Positions 1-9,796 of a stretch of 64,000 nt of DNA are shown in pieces (position 1 is the stretch's first letter; each line of letters starts with the position of its first letter). Position numbers and translations under genes: made by a program. The notes under the pieces were generated by a model that was given only the letters and a program-made list of their open reading frames with translations, searched no databases and was not told where the DNA came from. Where the stretch lies: contig NZ_MDZB01000142.1 in NCBI RefSeq assembly GCF_001816145.1, forward strand, positions 1 to 64,000, read 5' to 3'. This DNA comes from Hymenobacter lapidarius (GTDB lineage: Bacteria; Bacteroidota; Bacteroidia; Cytophagales; Hymenobacteraceae).

Positions 1-91
1 CGAAACCAGCGTCGGCAACTGGCTGGCCTGGCACTGGCTGGCCTTTGTCGTCCTCTTTTTGCGAAAAATCAACCCAAAACCGACTTTCTAA
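1..91 (+). CDS. C-terminal end of a membrane protein (partial)
   Basis: An open frame enters from the left edge and ends at TAA 89-91, giving 29 residues. They include a hydrophobic stretch (NWLAWHWLAFVVLFL) followed by a basic tail (RKINPKPTF), which fits a last membrane helix with a short cytoplasmic end. Too little remains to name the family. Confidence 0.45.
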   Translation, partial: ETSVGNWLAWHWLAFVVLFLRKINPKPTF

Positions 92-186
92 ACAGCTTCA
101 ATACCGCAACAGTCTGATGTCTGTTCATTATCTTTAACCAGCAAAAAATTGTATTTCCTCCCAACCACACCTTTCAACTCACTGTT

Positions 187-612
187 ATGCGTCTATTCTT
201 ACTAGGTTTTTTTACCCTGTGCGCCCTGGCCGGCCAGGCTCAAACCACTGCCCTAGCCGTTCCCGAAAAGGCAACTGCCAAACTGGAAAAGCTGCTGAAA
301 CAAACCCGGACCGCAGTGGAAGCTGGCAAGCGCGCCAGCACGCTGCCGGCTGAGACCCGGCCAGTACTCAACCAGATTCTGGTGCAGTCGACCAGGGAAT
401 TTCTGGCCATCACGGCCGGCAAGCCCACCAAAGACGCGTACCTGCAAAGCCTGGACGCCGGGCTGGCCCGCCTTGCGCCCCTGGTTCCCCATACCGATGA
501 CCGCGCCCAGGTAGCCGAGCACTACCAGGACCTGCTCGACATTGTGGGGCTGGAAAGCTCCGAGGGTCGGTTGACTGCCTTTATGGAAGGCAGCACCATG
601 GCCGCGCGCTAG
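187..612 (+). CDS. Small secreted protein, unknown function
   Basis: 141 residues. Residues 1-19 form a signal peptide (MRLFLLGFFTLCALAGQAQ), so the product is exported. The mature part is rich in Ala, Leu, Lys and Glu and looks helical; no family was recognised. A TATCTTTA stretch about 50 bases upstream is one base off the Bacteroidota -7 box. It stands alone before the nfeD-floA pair, on the same strand, with a 92-base gap. Confidence 0.6.
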   Translation: MRLFLLGFFTLCALAGQAQTTALAVPEKATAKLEKLLKQTRTAVEAGKRASTLPAETRPVLNQILVQSTREFLAITAGKPTKDAYLQSLDAGLARLAPLVPHTDDRAQVAEHYQDLLDIVGLESSEGRLTAFMEGSTMAAR

Positions 613-704
613 CCCACCGTTGAACTTTTATGGCAAGGCCAGGCGGATATTCCGCCTGGCCTTGCTGCGATGTATCTTTAGGGGTCACTTACTCCTCCTG
701 CTCC

Positions 705-1169
705 ATGCCCTGGCTCACTATTGCACTGCTCTTGCTGTTCGGCCTGCTCTTCATAGCGGTCGAAGTTATTTTTATTCCCGGTACCACCATCGTGGGTTTT
801 GTCGGCTTTGCGCTGCTGGTGGTGGGCGTGTGGATGGGCTACCGCGACCTTGGGAACGAGGTGGGGCACTACGCCCTGCTGACCGTGGCCGTGCTGGCCA
901 GCTTGATAGTGTACGTGGGGCTTCGACCGAAAAACCTGGCCAAAGTGGCCCTAAATACCGTGAACAACGCCACGGTGCGCGACGTGCGCCGGGCCGATGT
1001 GGCCTTGGGCACGGTGGGCCGCACGCTGTCGGCGCTGCGGCCGGCGGGCACGGCGCTGTTTGGCGACGAGCGCCGGGAAGTGGTAACGCGGGGCGAATTT
1101 GTAGCCTCGGGCAGCGACGTGCGCGTGCTCAGCATCGAGCAAAACCGCATAATAGTAGCGGCCGCATAA
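705..1169 (+). CDS. NfeD-like membrane protein
   Basis: 154 residues from ATG 705; the frame is open from 630, but those extra 25 residues are Cys/Ser-rich and precede the first hydrophobic helix, so they are probably not translated. Two membrane helices (about 3-45, holding the VEVIFIPG motif typical of NfeD, and about 55-75) are followed by a C-terminal beta-rich, OB-like domain. NfeD proteins are partners of SPFH/flotillin proteins, and a flotillin-like gene follows after 31 bases, so the two probably form one transcription unit for membrane microdomain organisation. The partnership comes from family knowledge and adjacency. Confidence 0.8.
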   Translation: MPWLTIALLLLFGLLFIAVEVIFIPGTTIVGFVGFALLVVGVWMGYRDLGNEVGHYALLTVAVLASLIVYVGLRPKNLAKVALNTVNNATVRDVRRADVALGTVGRTLSALRPAGTALFGDERREVVTRGEFVASGSDVRVLSIEQNRIIVAAA

Positions 1170-1200
1170 GGCGGCGTTAAATTACCTGTTACTTTACGCC

Positions 1201-2196
1201 ATGAATTTCCCCTTTGCTCCCTTGATAATAGCAGCCGTTGTGCTGCTGGTCTTTCTGTACTTTTTCCCGATTAGCCTGTGGGTCACGGCTATCTTTTCGG
1301 GGGTGCGCGTCAGCCTGTTTCAGCTGGCCTTCATGCGGGTTCGGAAAGTGCCGCCGTCCCTCATCGTCAACTCGATGATTACGTCGACCAAAGCCGGCCT
1401 GCAGCTCACGGCCAACGATTTGGAAACCCACTTTCTGGCTGGGGGCAACGTACCCAACGTTATCAAAGCGTTGATTTCGGCCGATAAGGCCAACATTCCG
1501 CTCACCTTCAAGCAGGCCACGGCCATCGACCTGGCCGGCCGGAACGTGTTTGAAGCCGTGACTACCAGCGTAAACCCCAAGGTGATTAACACGCCCAACG
1601 TGGCGGCTGTGTCGCAGGATGGCATTCAGCTCATCGTTATTGCCCGCGTCACGGTGCGGGCCAACATTGCCCAGCTGGTGGGCGGCGCCGGCGAAGAAAC
1701 CATTCTGGCGCGGGTAGGCGAGGGCATCGTGAGCACCATCGGCTCGTCGAAATCGCACAAAGAAGTACTGGAAAACCCCGATAAGATTTCCAAGCTGGTG
1801 CTCTCGAAAGGGCTGGACGCGGGCACCGCCTTCGAAATCCTGTCCATTGACATCGCCGACGTCGACATCGGAGAGAACATTGGCGCCAAGCTGCAAATCG
1901 ACCAGGCCGCTGCCGACCTGCGCGTGGCCGAGGCCCGCGCCGAAGAGCGCCGCGCCATGGCCGTGGCCGTAGAGCAGGAAAACCGCGCCAAAACCCAGGA
2001 CGCCAAAGCCCGCGTGGTGGAAGCCGAAGCCGAAATCCCCAAAGCCATTGCCGAAGCCTTCCGCAGCGGCAACCTGGGCGTGATGGATTACTACAAAATG
2101 CGCAACGTGCAGGCTGACACCGAAATGCGCGACTCAATCGCCAACCCCGGCGGCGGCGGTAATGTGAAGCCCGGCGGCAGCAACCTTACTCCCTGA
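1201..2196 (+). CDS. floA: Flotillin-like protein FloA
   Basis: 331 residues, the normal length for the FloA (UPF0365) family. A short N-terminal membrane anchor (about 5-30) is followed by an SPFH domain (about 35-200; for example [30 protein letters not shown]) and an Ala/Glu-rich coiled coil (about 235-290: [13 protein letters not shown]). FloA oligomerises on the inner membrane and scaffolds lipid microdomains. It follows an nfeD-like gene, the usual arrangement, and is closed by a terminator at 2248. Confidence 0.93.
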   Translation: MNFPFAPLIIAAVVLLVFLYFFPISLWVTAIFSGVRVSLFQLAFMRVRKVPPSLIVNSMITSTKAGLQLTANDLETHFLAGGNVPNVIKALISADKANIPLTFKQATAIDLAGRNVFEAVTTSVNPKVINTPNVAAVSQDGIQLIVIARVTVRANIAQLVGGAGEETILARVGEGIVSTIGSSKSHKEVLENPDKISKLVLSKGLDAGTAFEILSIDIADVDIGENIGAKLQIDQAAADLRVAEARAEERRAMAVAVEQENRAKTQDAKARVVEAEAEIPKAIAEAFRSGNLGVMDYYKMRNVQADTEMRDSIANPGGGGNVKPGGSNLTP

Positions 2197-2247
2197 TTAT
2201 AGTTTCGTGACGCCGGTTGACGCGAAAAGAGGAAGCCGGAATACAAT

Positions 2248-2286
2248 AAAAAAAGCCCCTTGCTGCAAGCAAAGGGCTTTTTTGTT
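2248..2286. terminator. Bidirectional Rho-independent terminator
   Basis: AAAAAAAGCCCCTT (2248-2261) pairs with AAAGGGCTTTTTTT (2271-2284) across a short loop. It lies between the convergent floA and OmpA-family genes and has T or A runs suitable for both strands. Confidence 0.8.
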
Positions 2287-2290
2287 TTAA

Positions 2291-2385
2291 CCTCACCCCC
2301 GGCCCCCTCTCCAAAAAAGAGGGGAGTATGACGCCTCTCTTCGGAAATGGCTCCCCTCTTTTTTGGAGAGGGGCCGGGGGTGAGG
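2291..2385. repeat. Long intergenic inverted repeat (REP/MITE-like)
   Basis: The arm at 2291-2326 (begins CCTCACCCCCGGCCCC) is almost perfectly complementary to 2351-2385 (ends GGCCGGGGGTGAGG). The arms are about 35 bases with a 24-base loop. The element sits directly after the terminator and ends 16 bases before the stop codon of the OmpA-family gene. I recall similar CCTCACCCCCGGCCCC palindromes scattered through many bacterial genomes; copy number here is unknown. Confidence 0.85.
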
Positions 2386-2400
2386 TTGCTGGCCTTACGG

Positions 2401-4482
2401 TTACTTCTTGGTGATGGTGAACTCCACGCGCCGGTTCTTGGAGCGGGTGTCTTCCTGGTCGTTGCTGGCAATGGGCTTGCTGCCGCCAAAGCCCTCGGTG
2501 GTGATGCGGCCGCCGTTGACGCCGTGGCTGCTGAGGTATTTTTTTACCTCGTTCACCCGGTCCTGGCTCAGCTTCAGGTTGAGGGCGGGGTCGCCCTGGT
2601 TGTCGGTGTGGCCCGAAATCTTAATTTCTACCGATGGATACTCTTTCATGATGCGGATGAGGCGGGCCAGCTCCGGATAGGAAGTAGTGTTGAGGTAGTA
2701 CTTGCTCTGCTGGAAGAAGATGTTGTTCAGCTTCACCGTCTGGCCCACGTTGAAGGGCACCAGGAACAGGTCTTCTTTCTGCTCAGAGTACTTATCCTTG
2801 ACCGTTACGTCGAGGTTGGTGTTCTCGGCAATGTAGCCTTTGGCTTCGGCGCGCATGCCGTATTGCACGCCGCTGGGCAGCACAATGGTATAGGAGCCAT
2901 CCACGGGGTCGGTTTCCGTCACGCCGATTTCCTCGCCCGTCAGCAGGTTTTCGTAGTGAATAATGGCACGAATGGGCTTTTTGGTGTTCACGTCGAGCAC
3001 GCGGCCGGTTACCAGCGTCACTACTTCGGGCTGGAACGCGGGAGCCAGCGAGATGCGGAAAATGTCTTTCGACCCGCCCGTGCCGTTGCGCGACGACACG
3101 AGGTAGGCATCCTGGCCCGCAGCCGAAATGGTGTAATAAGCGTCGAAATCGGGCGAGTTCACCACCGGGCCCAGGTTGCGGGGCGTGGTCCAGTTGGTCC
3201 AGGTATCGTCGAGGCGCTTGCTGTAAAAAATATCCGACTTGCCGTAGCCGCCGCGGCCTTCGCTGGCAAAGTACAGCGTCTTTTCATCAGCCGCCAGAAA
3301 GGGCGCGAAGTCTGACTTGTCGGTGTTAACGTTGGTTCCCAGGTTCTTGGGCTTGGTCCAGGTATTAGGCGAATCCGGCACGGGGAAGCTCACGAACAGG
3401 TCCTGCCCGCCCTTGCCTTCCGGGCGTTCCACGGCCATGAGCAGGGCCTTGCCGGAAGTAGCCAGGAAGAAGTCGACGTGCTCCTTGTCTAGGTTCACGA
3501 AGTCCTTGATAACCTGCGGCACGGGCGTTGTCCAGCCCATGCGGGTGCGTTTGGTGAGGCTGCAGCCCAGCGGGTCAATGGTGCCGTCGCGGTTGTAGAT
3601 ATTGATGAGGATAGCGCTCTGGCCATTAGCCGACACGGAGGCAATGCCGTTGGGGTCGTCGGGGGTATTCACGGGGCCGCCCAGGTTTTTGGCGGGTCCC
3701 CAGGTTTTGTTTTTACCACTGATGAGCGACGAAGCAAAAACGTCCTGCGGGTCGCGGCTGCCGCCCACGTTGAGCGGGTTGCTTTCGCGGGCAAAGTACA
3801 GCGTGCGGCCGTCGGGCGAGATGACGGGGTGCGTGTCCACGTAGCGGGTGTTCACATTCGGGCCCAGGTTCACCAGCGTCGAGTCGAACTGCGTGGACAG
3901 GACCGCATCGGGGCCTTTGGGCGCGTCAAACTCCTGCTTCACCATGGTAGCGGCCACGTCGGAAATGCCAATGGCATCAATCTGGTTCACCCCTTCCACC
4001 TTGGCCGTGTTCATGTACACTTTCACGCCCAGGGTGCGGTACTCGGCCACCGGAAAGCGGATTTCAAGTGTGCGGAAGGCTTCGGGAAGCGGGCCGGGCT
4101 TTTCGTTGGTGTACACCTCGTGGCGTCCGCCCTTGGTATCTATCAGCTCCACTTTGGTCACCGAGCCGGGGTTGAAGTTCTCAACAATCGTGACCTGCTG
4201 CGCGGCGATGGAACGAGCAAAGCGTACTTCGATAAACTCGTTGGGCCCCTCCTTGCGCGGAATCCAAGCATCGTTGCTGATTTGGCCCAGTGGCAGGGCG
4301 TTGGGCGTGCTCAGCACCTGCGAAGGAGCAAACGGGTCTTTGCCGTCGGCTTTTTGCGAAGACACAGCAACCAGCCGAGCAGCCCAGAGAACCCGCTGGG
4401 CATGAGCCGCAGGAGCTGCCAGCAGCAGGAGTATAACCACCGGCCCAATAGCCAACAGGCGGGATGCAAAAGAATTAATCAT
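2401..4482 (-). CDS. OmpA-family outer-membrane protein with beta-propeller repeats
   Basis: 693 residues with a signal peptide (about 1-28, ending AAPAAHA). The middle (about 215-480) has PD40/WD40-like blades: SPDGRTLYFARESN, LAADEKTLYFASEGRGG, ISAAGQDAYLVSSRNG. A carboxypeptidase-regulatory-like fold follows (about 490-570, VTGRVLDVNTKKPIRA). The C-terminal OmpA domain (about 585-690) has ISGHTDNQGD and the NLKLSQDRV and RSKNRRVEF peptidoglycan-binding motifs. The propeller/CRD/OmpA order resembles PorE of the type IX secretion system, but no TPR was seen, so PorE is only a possibility. It probably anchors an envelope complex to peptidoglycan. It is monocistronic. Confidence 0.85.
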   Translation of the reverse strand: MINSFASRLLAIGPVVILLLLAAPAAHAQRVLWAARLVAVSSQKADGKDPFAPSQVLSTPNALPLGQISNDAWIPRKEGPNEFIEVRFARSIAAQQVTIVENFNPGSVTKVELIDTKGGRHEVYTNEKPGPLPEAFRTLEIRFPVAEYRTLGVKVYMNTAKVEGVNQIDAIGISDVAATMVKQEFDAPKGPDAVLSTQFDSTLVNLGPNVNTRYVDTHPVISPDGRTLYFARESNPLNVGGSRDPQDVFASSLISGKNKTWGPAKNLGGPVNTPDDPNGIASVSANGQSAILINIYNRDGTIDPLGCSLTKRTRMGWTTPVPQVIKDFVNLDKEHVDFFLATSGKALLMAVERPEGKGGQDLFVSFPVPDSPNTWTKPKNLGTNVNTDKSDFAPFLAADEKTLYFASEGRGGYGKSDIFYSKRLDDTWTNWTTPRNLGPVVNSPDFDAYYTISAAGQDAYLVSSRNGTGGSKDIFRISLAPAFQPEVVTLVTGRVLDVNTKKPIRAIIHYENLLTGEEIGVTETDPVDGSYTIVLPSGVQYGMRAEAKGYIAENTNLDVTVKDKYSEQKEDLFLVPFNVGQTVKLNNIFFQQSKYYLNTTSYPELARLIRIMKEYPSVEIKISGHTDNQGDPALNLKLSQDRVNEVKKYLSSHGVNGGRITTEGFGGSKPIASNDQEDTRSKNRRVEFTITKK

Positions 4483-4856
4483 AGAACCAATAGTAGAAAA
4501 CGTAAACTATCACAGGCACGAGTGAGCCTTGGCGTAAGCAGGGTAGAGGCCCAAACGGCATCACACACAGCTAACCTAATGAAAAAGTATTTCCCGACCT
4601 ACTCCGGGCCGTGCCGAGCTTTTTCGTTGAGCCCCCGCAAAGTTAAAGTTTTTGAAGCCATTGCCCGCGACAAGGCAATGGGTGTTGGGGTGTTTGGGCA
4701 GCAGTCCGGTCCCTTGTTTTGTTTGGCAGCGGCACAGAACAAGGACCAAATTTTGCTGGTAACAGGGGGGGCGTAAGCCCGGCGTATGGGCTGGCAGGTA
4801 CCATTACCTGGCTTCCGCTTGCGGCGCGGGCCTGGCGGACTGAGCACCTTTAGCGC
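4483..4856. other. Intergenic stretch upstream of the OmpA-family gene
   Basis: No convincing gene. On the minus strand TAACTTTG (plus coordinates 4638-4645) matches the TAnnTTTG -7 box and could start a transcript with a leader of about 150 bases for the OmpA-family gene, but no TTTG lies at the expected distance upstream. An 82-codon minus-strand frame (4599-4847) is Pro/Arg/Lys-rich and has no recognisable features. Confidence 0.4.
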
Positions 4857-4914
4857 AAAAAGCCCTTGCGGACGCGACCACCTCGGTAGGGCCGCGCTCG
4901 CAAGGGCTTTTTTT
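4857..4914 (-). terminator. Terminator after the histidine kinase gene
   Basis: AAAAAGCCCTTGCG (4857-4870) is complementary to CGCAAGGGCTTTTTTT (4899-4914). The loop is about 28 bases. It lies 15 bases beyond the kinase stop codon and ends in a T run on the minus strand. Confidence 0.75.
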
Positions 4915-4928
4915 GTGCTTGAGGGCCG

Positions 4929-7742
4929 TTACGGGGCCGAAATTTCCCTTGGCAGCACGGCCAGCAGGTCTTCCAGGCCGGTCAGCAATTCGGAGGTAGC
5001 TGCTTTCCGTTCGGTTTCGTTCGAGGTCTGGGATTCTAAATGCTCAAGGAAAGGCACCAAGCCAGCCGCGCCCAGCAGACGCAATGATGGCCGCAGCTTG
5101 TGCGCTACTGCGGCGGCGTTGGTCCAGTCGGCCCCCACCAGGGCAGCGCGCAGGTCGCTGATGCTGGCCGGGGTATTGGTGTGGAAGGAGGCCAGAATCC
5201 GATTCATAAAGGCGGTCTTGCCATGGGCTGTTTGGTGCAGCAGGGCCAGGTCGTAGAGCGGCGAGGGTTCCATTGAAGTAGCTGCCGGCGCCTCGTGGCT
5301 GGCGGCTGCGGGTGGTGCGGCCGCTTCGGGAGCAGCGGCGTCAGCCGTTGCTGCTGTCTCGGGCGCGGCGGTTGCCACGCGGGGCACATCGATGCCGGCA
5401 ATCAGGGATGTCAGTTTACTCAGTAACTCACTTTCGTCGAAGGGCTTGGGCAGGGTGTCGTTCATGCCCGCGGCGGCGTATTTCTCGGCATCGGCCCGGA
5501 AGGCATTGGCCGTGAGGGCCAGAATGGGCGTGGCCGCCCGGAGCGGGTCGACGTGGGCCCGAATGCGTGCGGTGGCTTCCAGGCCGTTCATGCCGGGCAT
5601 TTGGATGTCCATCAGCACGGCATGGTAGCGGTACTCTTCGAACAGTTCCAGGGCTTCGAGGCCACTGGCGGCCTCGTCTACCACCACGCCGTGGCTTTCG
5701 AGCAGCAGCTGGGCTACTTCGCGGTTCACGGGGTTGTCCTCAACCAGCAGCACCCGGCAGCCGCGCACCGCCGCTTCCTGCACCGGCGTCACGGGCGCCA
5801 TTGCCTGTTGGCGCGCTTCCAGGCTGGCTTTGGGCAGGGTGGTGACGAAGGAAAACGAGCTGCCCTGGCCGGGCTGGCTTTGCACCGAGAGCCGGCCGCC
5901 CATCTGGGCCACCAGCGCCTGGCTGATGCTCAGGCCCAGGCCCGTGCCGCCAAACTGCCGGGTAGTATCGGCATAGGCCTGGGTAAACTCCTGGAAGATA
6001 CTTTCCAGCTTGTCCGGCGCGATGCCGATGCCCGTGTCCGTCACCCGAAACTCAGTGGTGAGGGTGTTCTCGGTTTCGCTCACAAAGTAGCCGCCCACGG
6101 CCACCGTGCCGCCCGCTGGCGTAAACTTGATGGCATTCGAGAGCAGATTGAGCAAAATCTGGTTGAGCCGGTAGGAGTCGCCCACTACCCAGGGCAAGGG
6201 GCAGGAGTCGCGCAGCAGCGTGCCCACCACCCGAATGCCTTTTTCCCGGGCCTGCACCACAAGGGGCTCAGCGGCCTGGCCCATGGAGTCGCAGAGGTTG
6301 AAAACCGACTTGTCCAGTTCCAAGTTGCCAGAAGTGATTTTGGCCATGTCCAGCACGTCGTTCACCACGCTCAGCAAGTGGCGCCCCGAGTGCTGAATGA
6401 CGGCAGTATAGTTGCGCTGCTGCTCGTTGAGGTTGGTTTTGGCCAGCAGGTTGGTCATGCCCAGCACGCCGTTGAGGGGCGTGCGGATTTCGTGGCTCAT
6501 GTTGGCCAGGAAGTTCTCGCGGGCAGTAGCTGCTGCTTCCGCCGCGTGCTGGGCGCGCTTGAGGGCGGTTATGTCGGTGCTCACGCCCAGCACCTGGGCG
6601 TTGCCGTCGGCCATCACCAGCGGGCAGCGCACGGTCTGGTACCAGCGCTCCTCGCCATTGGGCAACATGACGGAAATTTGAATGGTGAGCGGCTGGCCGC
6701 TTTCCAGCACTTGCTGGTCGGCCTGGACCGAGATTTTGAGCTCCTCCTTGTCAATGGCCGCCTCCATCGTCGCGGTGTTGGCCACCGTGCTGACGTGGTG
6801 GCGCAGGGCTTTCATTTCCGCGTTTTCAAATACGGTGTGCCCTTCGGCATCGCGCACCCAAATAAGGTTGGGGTTGAGGTCGAGAACTAGGTTGGTGAAG
6901 ACTTGCTGGGCTTTTACTTCCGATTCGCTCTGGCGGGCGCGGTCCTCGGCCTGGCGCCGGTTGGTGATGTCGTGGCCGTAGCACATCACCTTGCGCAGCA
7001 CCCCATCGGCCCCAAATACGGGCTGGTAGTAGCACTGCCAGTAGTTGGAGACTTCACCGTTGGCCCCCGGCCACTGCTCTTCCCAGCTCACTACCGCCCG
7101 GGTGCTCACCGCGCGGTCAAACAAGCGCCGCCGGCGTACCGCCAGCGCCGGGGGTAGTTTTTTGGCCTCGCAGCGCTCGGCGAAGGTGGTCCCGATGCGC
7201 GTCTGTCGTTCCGTGGGGCTGTCGTCGGCATAGGGGTTGATGTAGAGGTAGCGCTGGTCGGGGTCGAGCACTGTTGCCACGGCTGGCAAGTGGTTCAGAA
7301 TGGTTTCGTAGAACTCACGCATTTCCTGCGCCTCCTGCTCGGCTTGCCACAGGGAGGTCACATCCGTGAGGTAGAGCACGGCGTAGTCGTCCTCTACCAT
7401 CGGCACTGTGCAAAGATGGTAGTGTATGCCACCGGCCACTATTTGGCTATAGGTAACCTCGCCAGCCCGCAGGGCTTGGGCAACCGCCTTCACCAGCAGC
7501 GGCCGCGCGCGCGACGGTCCGGTGGTTTCCAGCTCGTGGGCCAGCACACTAGCTGCCGCGTTGGCAAAAAGCAGCTCTCCCACCATACTCACCCGTAGCA
7601 CCGGGTTGGGATTGAAGAGCGGGATGCGGCTCAACACCTGCAAACGCGCTGTTTCGGCTTCGGCCTGTTCGCGGCGGGCGCGCTCAGCCAAAAGAAGTTC
7701 ACGCAGCTCCGTTGGGTCGGTGGGTAGGGCGTCGGCAGTCAT
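4929..7742 (-). CDS. Hybrid sensor histidine kinase (PAS x3, HisKA, HATPase, REC, Hpt)
   Basis: 937 residues from the ATG at 7742; the frame stays open upstream to 8117, but that part is unlike a protein. In order: PAS-like regions at about 45-130, 150-265 and 285-395; HisKA with NMSHEIRTPLNG (His about 417); an ATPase domain with NLLSNAIKF, DTGIGI and GTGLGLSIS (about 530-635); a receiver with LLVEDNPVN and VLMDIQMPG (Asp about 712); an Ala/Pro linker (about 790-825); and a C-terminal Hpt domain (VAHKLRP, His about 881). No membrane helix is seen, so it should be a soluble sensor running a full phosphorelay. No response regulator is adjacent, and the signal is unknown. Confidence 0.92.
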   Translation of the reverse strand: MTADALPTDPTELRELLLAERARREQAEAETARLQVLSRIPLFNPNPVLRVSMVGELLFANAAASVLAHELETTGPSRARPLLVKAVAQALRAGEVTYSQIVAGGIHYHLCTVPMVEDDYAVLYLTDVTSLWQAEQEAQEMREFYETILNHLPAVATVLDPDQRYLYINPYADDSPTERQTRIGTTFAERCEAKKLPPALAVRRRRLFDRAVSTRAVVSWEEQWPGANGEVSNYWQCYYQPVFGADGVLRKVMCYGHDITNRRQAEDRARQSESEVKAQQVFTNLVLDLNPNLIWVRDAEGHTVFENAEMKALRHHVSTVANTATMEAAIDKEELKISVQADQQVLESGQPLTIQISVMLPNGEERWYQTVRCPLVMADGNAQVLGVSTDITALKRAQHAAEAAATARENFLANMSHEIRTPLNGVLGMTNLLAKTNLNEQQRNYTAVIQHSGRHLLSVVNDVLDMAKITSGNLELDKSVFNLCDSMGQAAEPLVVQAREKGIRVVGTLLRDSCPLPWVVGDSYRLNQILLNLLSNAIKFTPAGGTVAVGGYFVSETENTLTTEFRVTDTGIGIAPDKLESIFQEFTQAYADTTRQFGGTGLGLSISQALVAQMGGRLSVQSQPGQGSSFSFVTTLPKASLEARQQAMAPVTPVQEAAVRGCRVLLVEDNPVNREVAQLLLESHGVVVDEAASGLEALELFEEYRYHAVLMDIQMPGMNGLEATARIRAHVDPLRAATPILALTANAFRADAEKYAAAGMNDTLPKPFDESELLSKLTSLIAGIDVPRVATAAPETAATADAAAPEAAAPPAAASHEAPAATSMEPSPLYDLALLHQTAHGKTAFMNRILASFHTNTPASISDLRAALVGADWTNAAAVAHKLRPSLRLLGAAGLVPFLEHLESQTSNETERKAATSELLTGLEDLLAVLPREISAP

Positions 7743-8043
7743 AGCACTACAAAGATGTTCGACAAAGAGCAGAGGATAGAGTTTTCTTCCCAAAAAGGGA
7801 GCGAAGCAAGCAAGACTTCGTTCCCCGACCGCAAAGACGCTGTTATAGAGCGGACTTCTTGGCCAGCCGCCGCCGCTCCTGGTAGGTGGAAAAGCCAAAA
7901 GCCCTCCTTCGGCCAGAAAGGGGGCTTTTAGTTGCTTTTGGCACCAAAGAATTAGTAGCCTCCGTGTGGAGCAGTCCCAAAGCGCTTCAGCGGTACTGAT
8001 AAAAAACACCAACGCGGCGGAAGAACACCGCCTGAATCCGGTT
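7743..8043. other. 301-base intergenic gap holding the rpoN terminator
   Basis: Apart from the hairpin at 7897-7929, nothing gene-like is seen. The stretch separates rpoN (ends 8044) from the kinase start (7742), both on the minus strand, so it should also hold the kinase promoter, which I could not pinpoint. Confidence 0.4.
7897..7929 (-). terminator. Probable terminator of rpoN
   Basis: AAAAGCCC at 7897-7904 pairs with GGGCTTTT at 7922-7929, with the intervening bases forming an imperfect stem. The T tract on the minus strand is broken by GG, so it is weaker than its neighbours. Confidence 0.5.
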
Positions 8044-9630
8044 TTACAGCTCCTTGCGCAGCCGGGCCACCGGAATATTGAGCTGCTCGCGGTACTTGGC
8101 CACCGTGCGGCGGGCAATGTTGTAGCCGCGGGCGTTGAGCATTTTTTCCAGCTTGTCGTCGCTCAGCGGCCGTTCCTTGCTTTCGTTGCCGATAAGGTCT
8201 TTCAGAATACTCTTCACCTCGCGGCTGCTGGCGTCCTCGCCCGAGTCGGTGGCAATGCCCTCGGAGAAGAAGTACTTGAGCGGATAAATGCCGAATTCCG
8301 TTTGGATGGATTTCGAGTTCGCCACGCGGCTCACCGTCGAAATGTCCATGCTAATCAGCTGGGCAATGTCCTTCAGAATCATGGGCCGGAGCTTGCTCTC
8401 ATCGCCTTCCACAAAGAACTCGCGCTGCAGCTCCACAATGGCGTTCATGGTGCGCAGCAGCGTGTTCTGTCGCTGCCGAATGGCGTCGATAAACCACTTG
8501 GCCGAGTCCAGTTTCTGCTTCACGAAGGTCACGGCCTCCTTCATCTTCTGGTCCTTCTTGGCGGCCTTGTCGTAGGTCCGGAACATCTCGGTGTAGGCCG
8601 GGCTCACGCGCAGCTCGGGGGCGTTGCGGGCGTTCAGAGTCAGATTAAATACGCCGTTGTCGTTCGTCAGAATGAAGTCCGGCATCAGGTACTGCGTCTT
8701 GCCCAGGCCGCTGGGGCCGCTGCCGCCGGGCTTGGGGTTCAGCTTCAGAATCACGTTGATGGCCTCTTTCAGCTCGTCGTCTTCCAAATCCAGCTTCTGC
8801 TGAATGCGCGGGTAGTGCTTCTTGCTGAACTCCTCAAACGTGTCGGTCAGGATGCGCTCGGCGTTCACGGTGTTCTCGTCCTGCGGGCGGCGCTCCAGCT
8901 GCAGCAGCAGGCACTCGGGCAGGTCGCGCGCGGCAATGCCGGGCGGGTCGAAGCCCTGTACCACGCGCAACACGGCCTCAATCTCGGCCACGGTCACTTC
9001 CAGGTTCTGCGAAAAGGCTAGGTCGTTGGCGATGGCCGACAGGTCGCGCCGGATGTAGCCGTCGCCGTCAATGGAGCCAATGAGCTGCTGGCCGATGGCC
9101 TCCTGGCGCTCGTCGAGGCTGGCGAAGTGCAGCTGGTCCATGAGCGAGTCCATGAGCGAGCCGCTGGTGTCGGCCAGCGGGGTGTCGCGCTCTTCTTCCT
9201 CGCCGGGGCCGTCGCCCTGCATTTTGTAGCCGGCTATCTCGTCGTCGTTGAGGTAGTCGCTCAGGTCGAGGTCGGTGTTGTCGGGGGCAGCTTCGCTGTC
9301 GACCGGGCCTTCGTCTTTGGGCATCAGGTCGGGCTCGGGCATCTCGTCGGCCATTTCCTGGTCGCCGCCCCGGTCGTCAAAATCCTCGTCCAGCGTGTTC
9401 TCGTCGTTATCGAGGCCGGCGTCCGGGTCGTCCGAATCGTCGCTGTCCTCGTCGCGCTCCATTTCTTCGGGCTCGTCGGCTTCGTCTTCTTCCAACGCCG
9501 GGTTCACCTCCATCTCCTCTTTGATGCGGGTATCCAGCTCGGCCGTAGGAATCTGCAGCAGCTTAATAAACTGAATTTGCTGCGGGCTAAGCTTTTGAGA
9601 AAGTAGCTGTTTGAGGTCGAGGCGTTGCAT
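8044..9630 (-). CDS. rpoN: RNA polymerase sigma-54 factor
   Basis: 528 residues from ATG 9630; a GTG two codons upstream is a possible alternative. Region I is at the N-terminus (LDLKQLLSQKLSPQQIQFIK). An unusually long acidic region II (about 50-140, runs of Asp/Glu) follows. The core-binding and HTH regions are next (DISTVSRVANSKSIQTEFG), and the RpoN box (ARRTVAKYRE) is close to the C-terminus. It directs polymerase to -24/-12 promoters together with AAA+ activators; no activator gene lies in this window. It is probably monocistronic. Confidence 0.95.
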   Translation of the reverse strand: MQRLDLKQLLSQKLSPQQIQFIKLLQIPTAELDTRIKEEMEVNPALEEDEADEPEEMERDEDSDDSDDPDAGLDNDENTLDEDFDDRGGDQEMADEMPEPDLMPKDEGPVDSEAAPDNTDLDLSDYLNDDEIAGYKMQGDGPGEEEERDTPLADTSGSLMDSLMDQLHFASLDERQEAIGQQLIGSIDGDGYIRRDLSAIANDLAFSQNLEVTVAEIEAVLRVVQGFDPPGIAARDLPECLLLQLERRPQDENTVNAERILTDTFEEFSKKHYPRIQQKLDLEDDELKEAINVILKLNPKPGGSGPSGLGKTQYLMPDFILTNDNGVFNLTLNARNAPELRVSPAYTEMFRTYDKAAKKDQKMKEAVTFVKQKLDSAKWFIDAIRQRQNTLLRTMNAIVELQREFFVEGDESKLRPMILKDIAQLISMDISTVSRVANSKSIQTEFGIYPLKYFFSEGIATDSGEDASSREVKSILKDLIGNESKERPLSDDKLEKMLNARGYNIARRTVAKYREQLNIPVARLRKEL

Positions 9631-9796
9631 AGACACGAAAATACGGAAAGCGCGGGCCGGTGGTCGTTTTTACTAAAATTTGGTCGGAAAAGTTGAGAGC
9701 GGGTTTGCCTCGTGTAAGATTGATTTTCACAATGCGACTTTCTGGCGTTGGCGAACTGGCACGGCTGAACCCTGCCGCTGTCAAGTTTTGGCAAGG

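Noticed and set aside
4599-4847. 82-codon minus-strand frame upstream of the OmpA-family gene
   Set aside because: Pro/Arg/Lys-rich without a domain, and it contains a likely promoter region.
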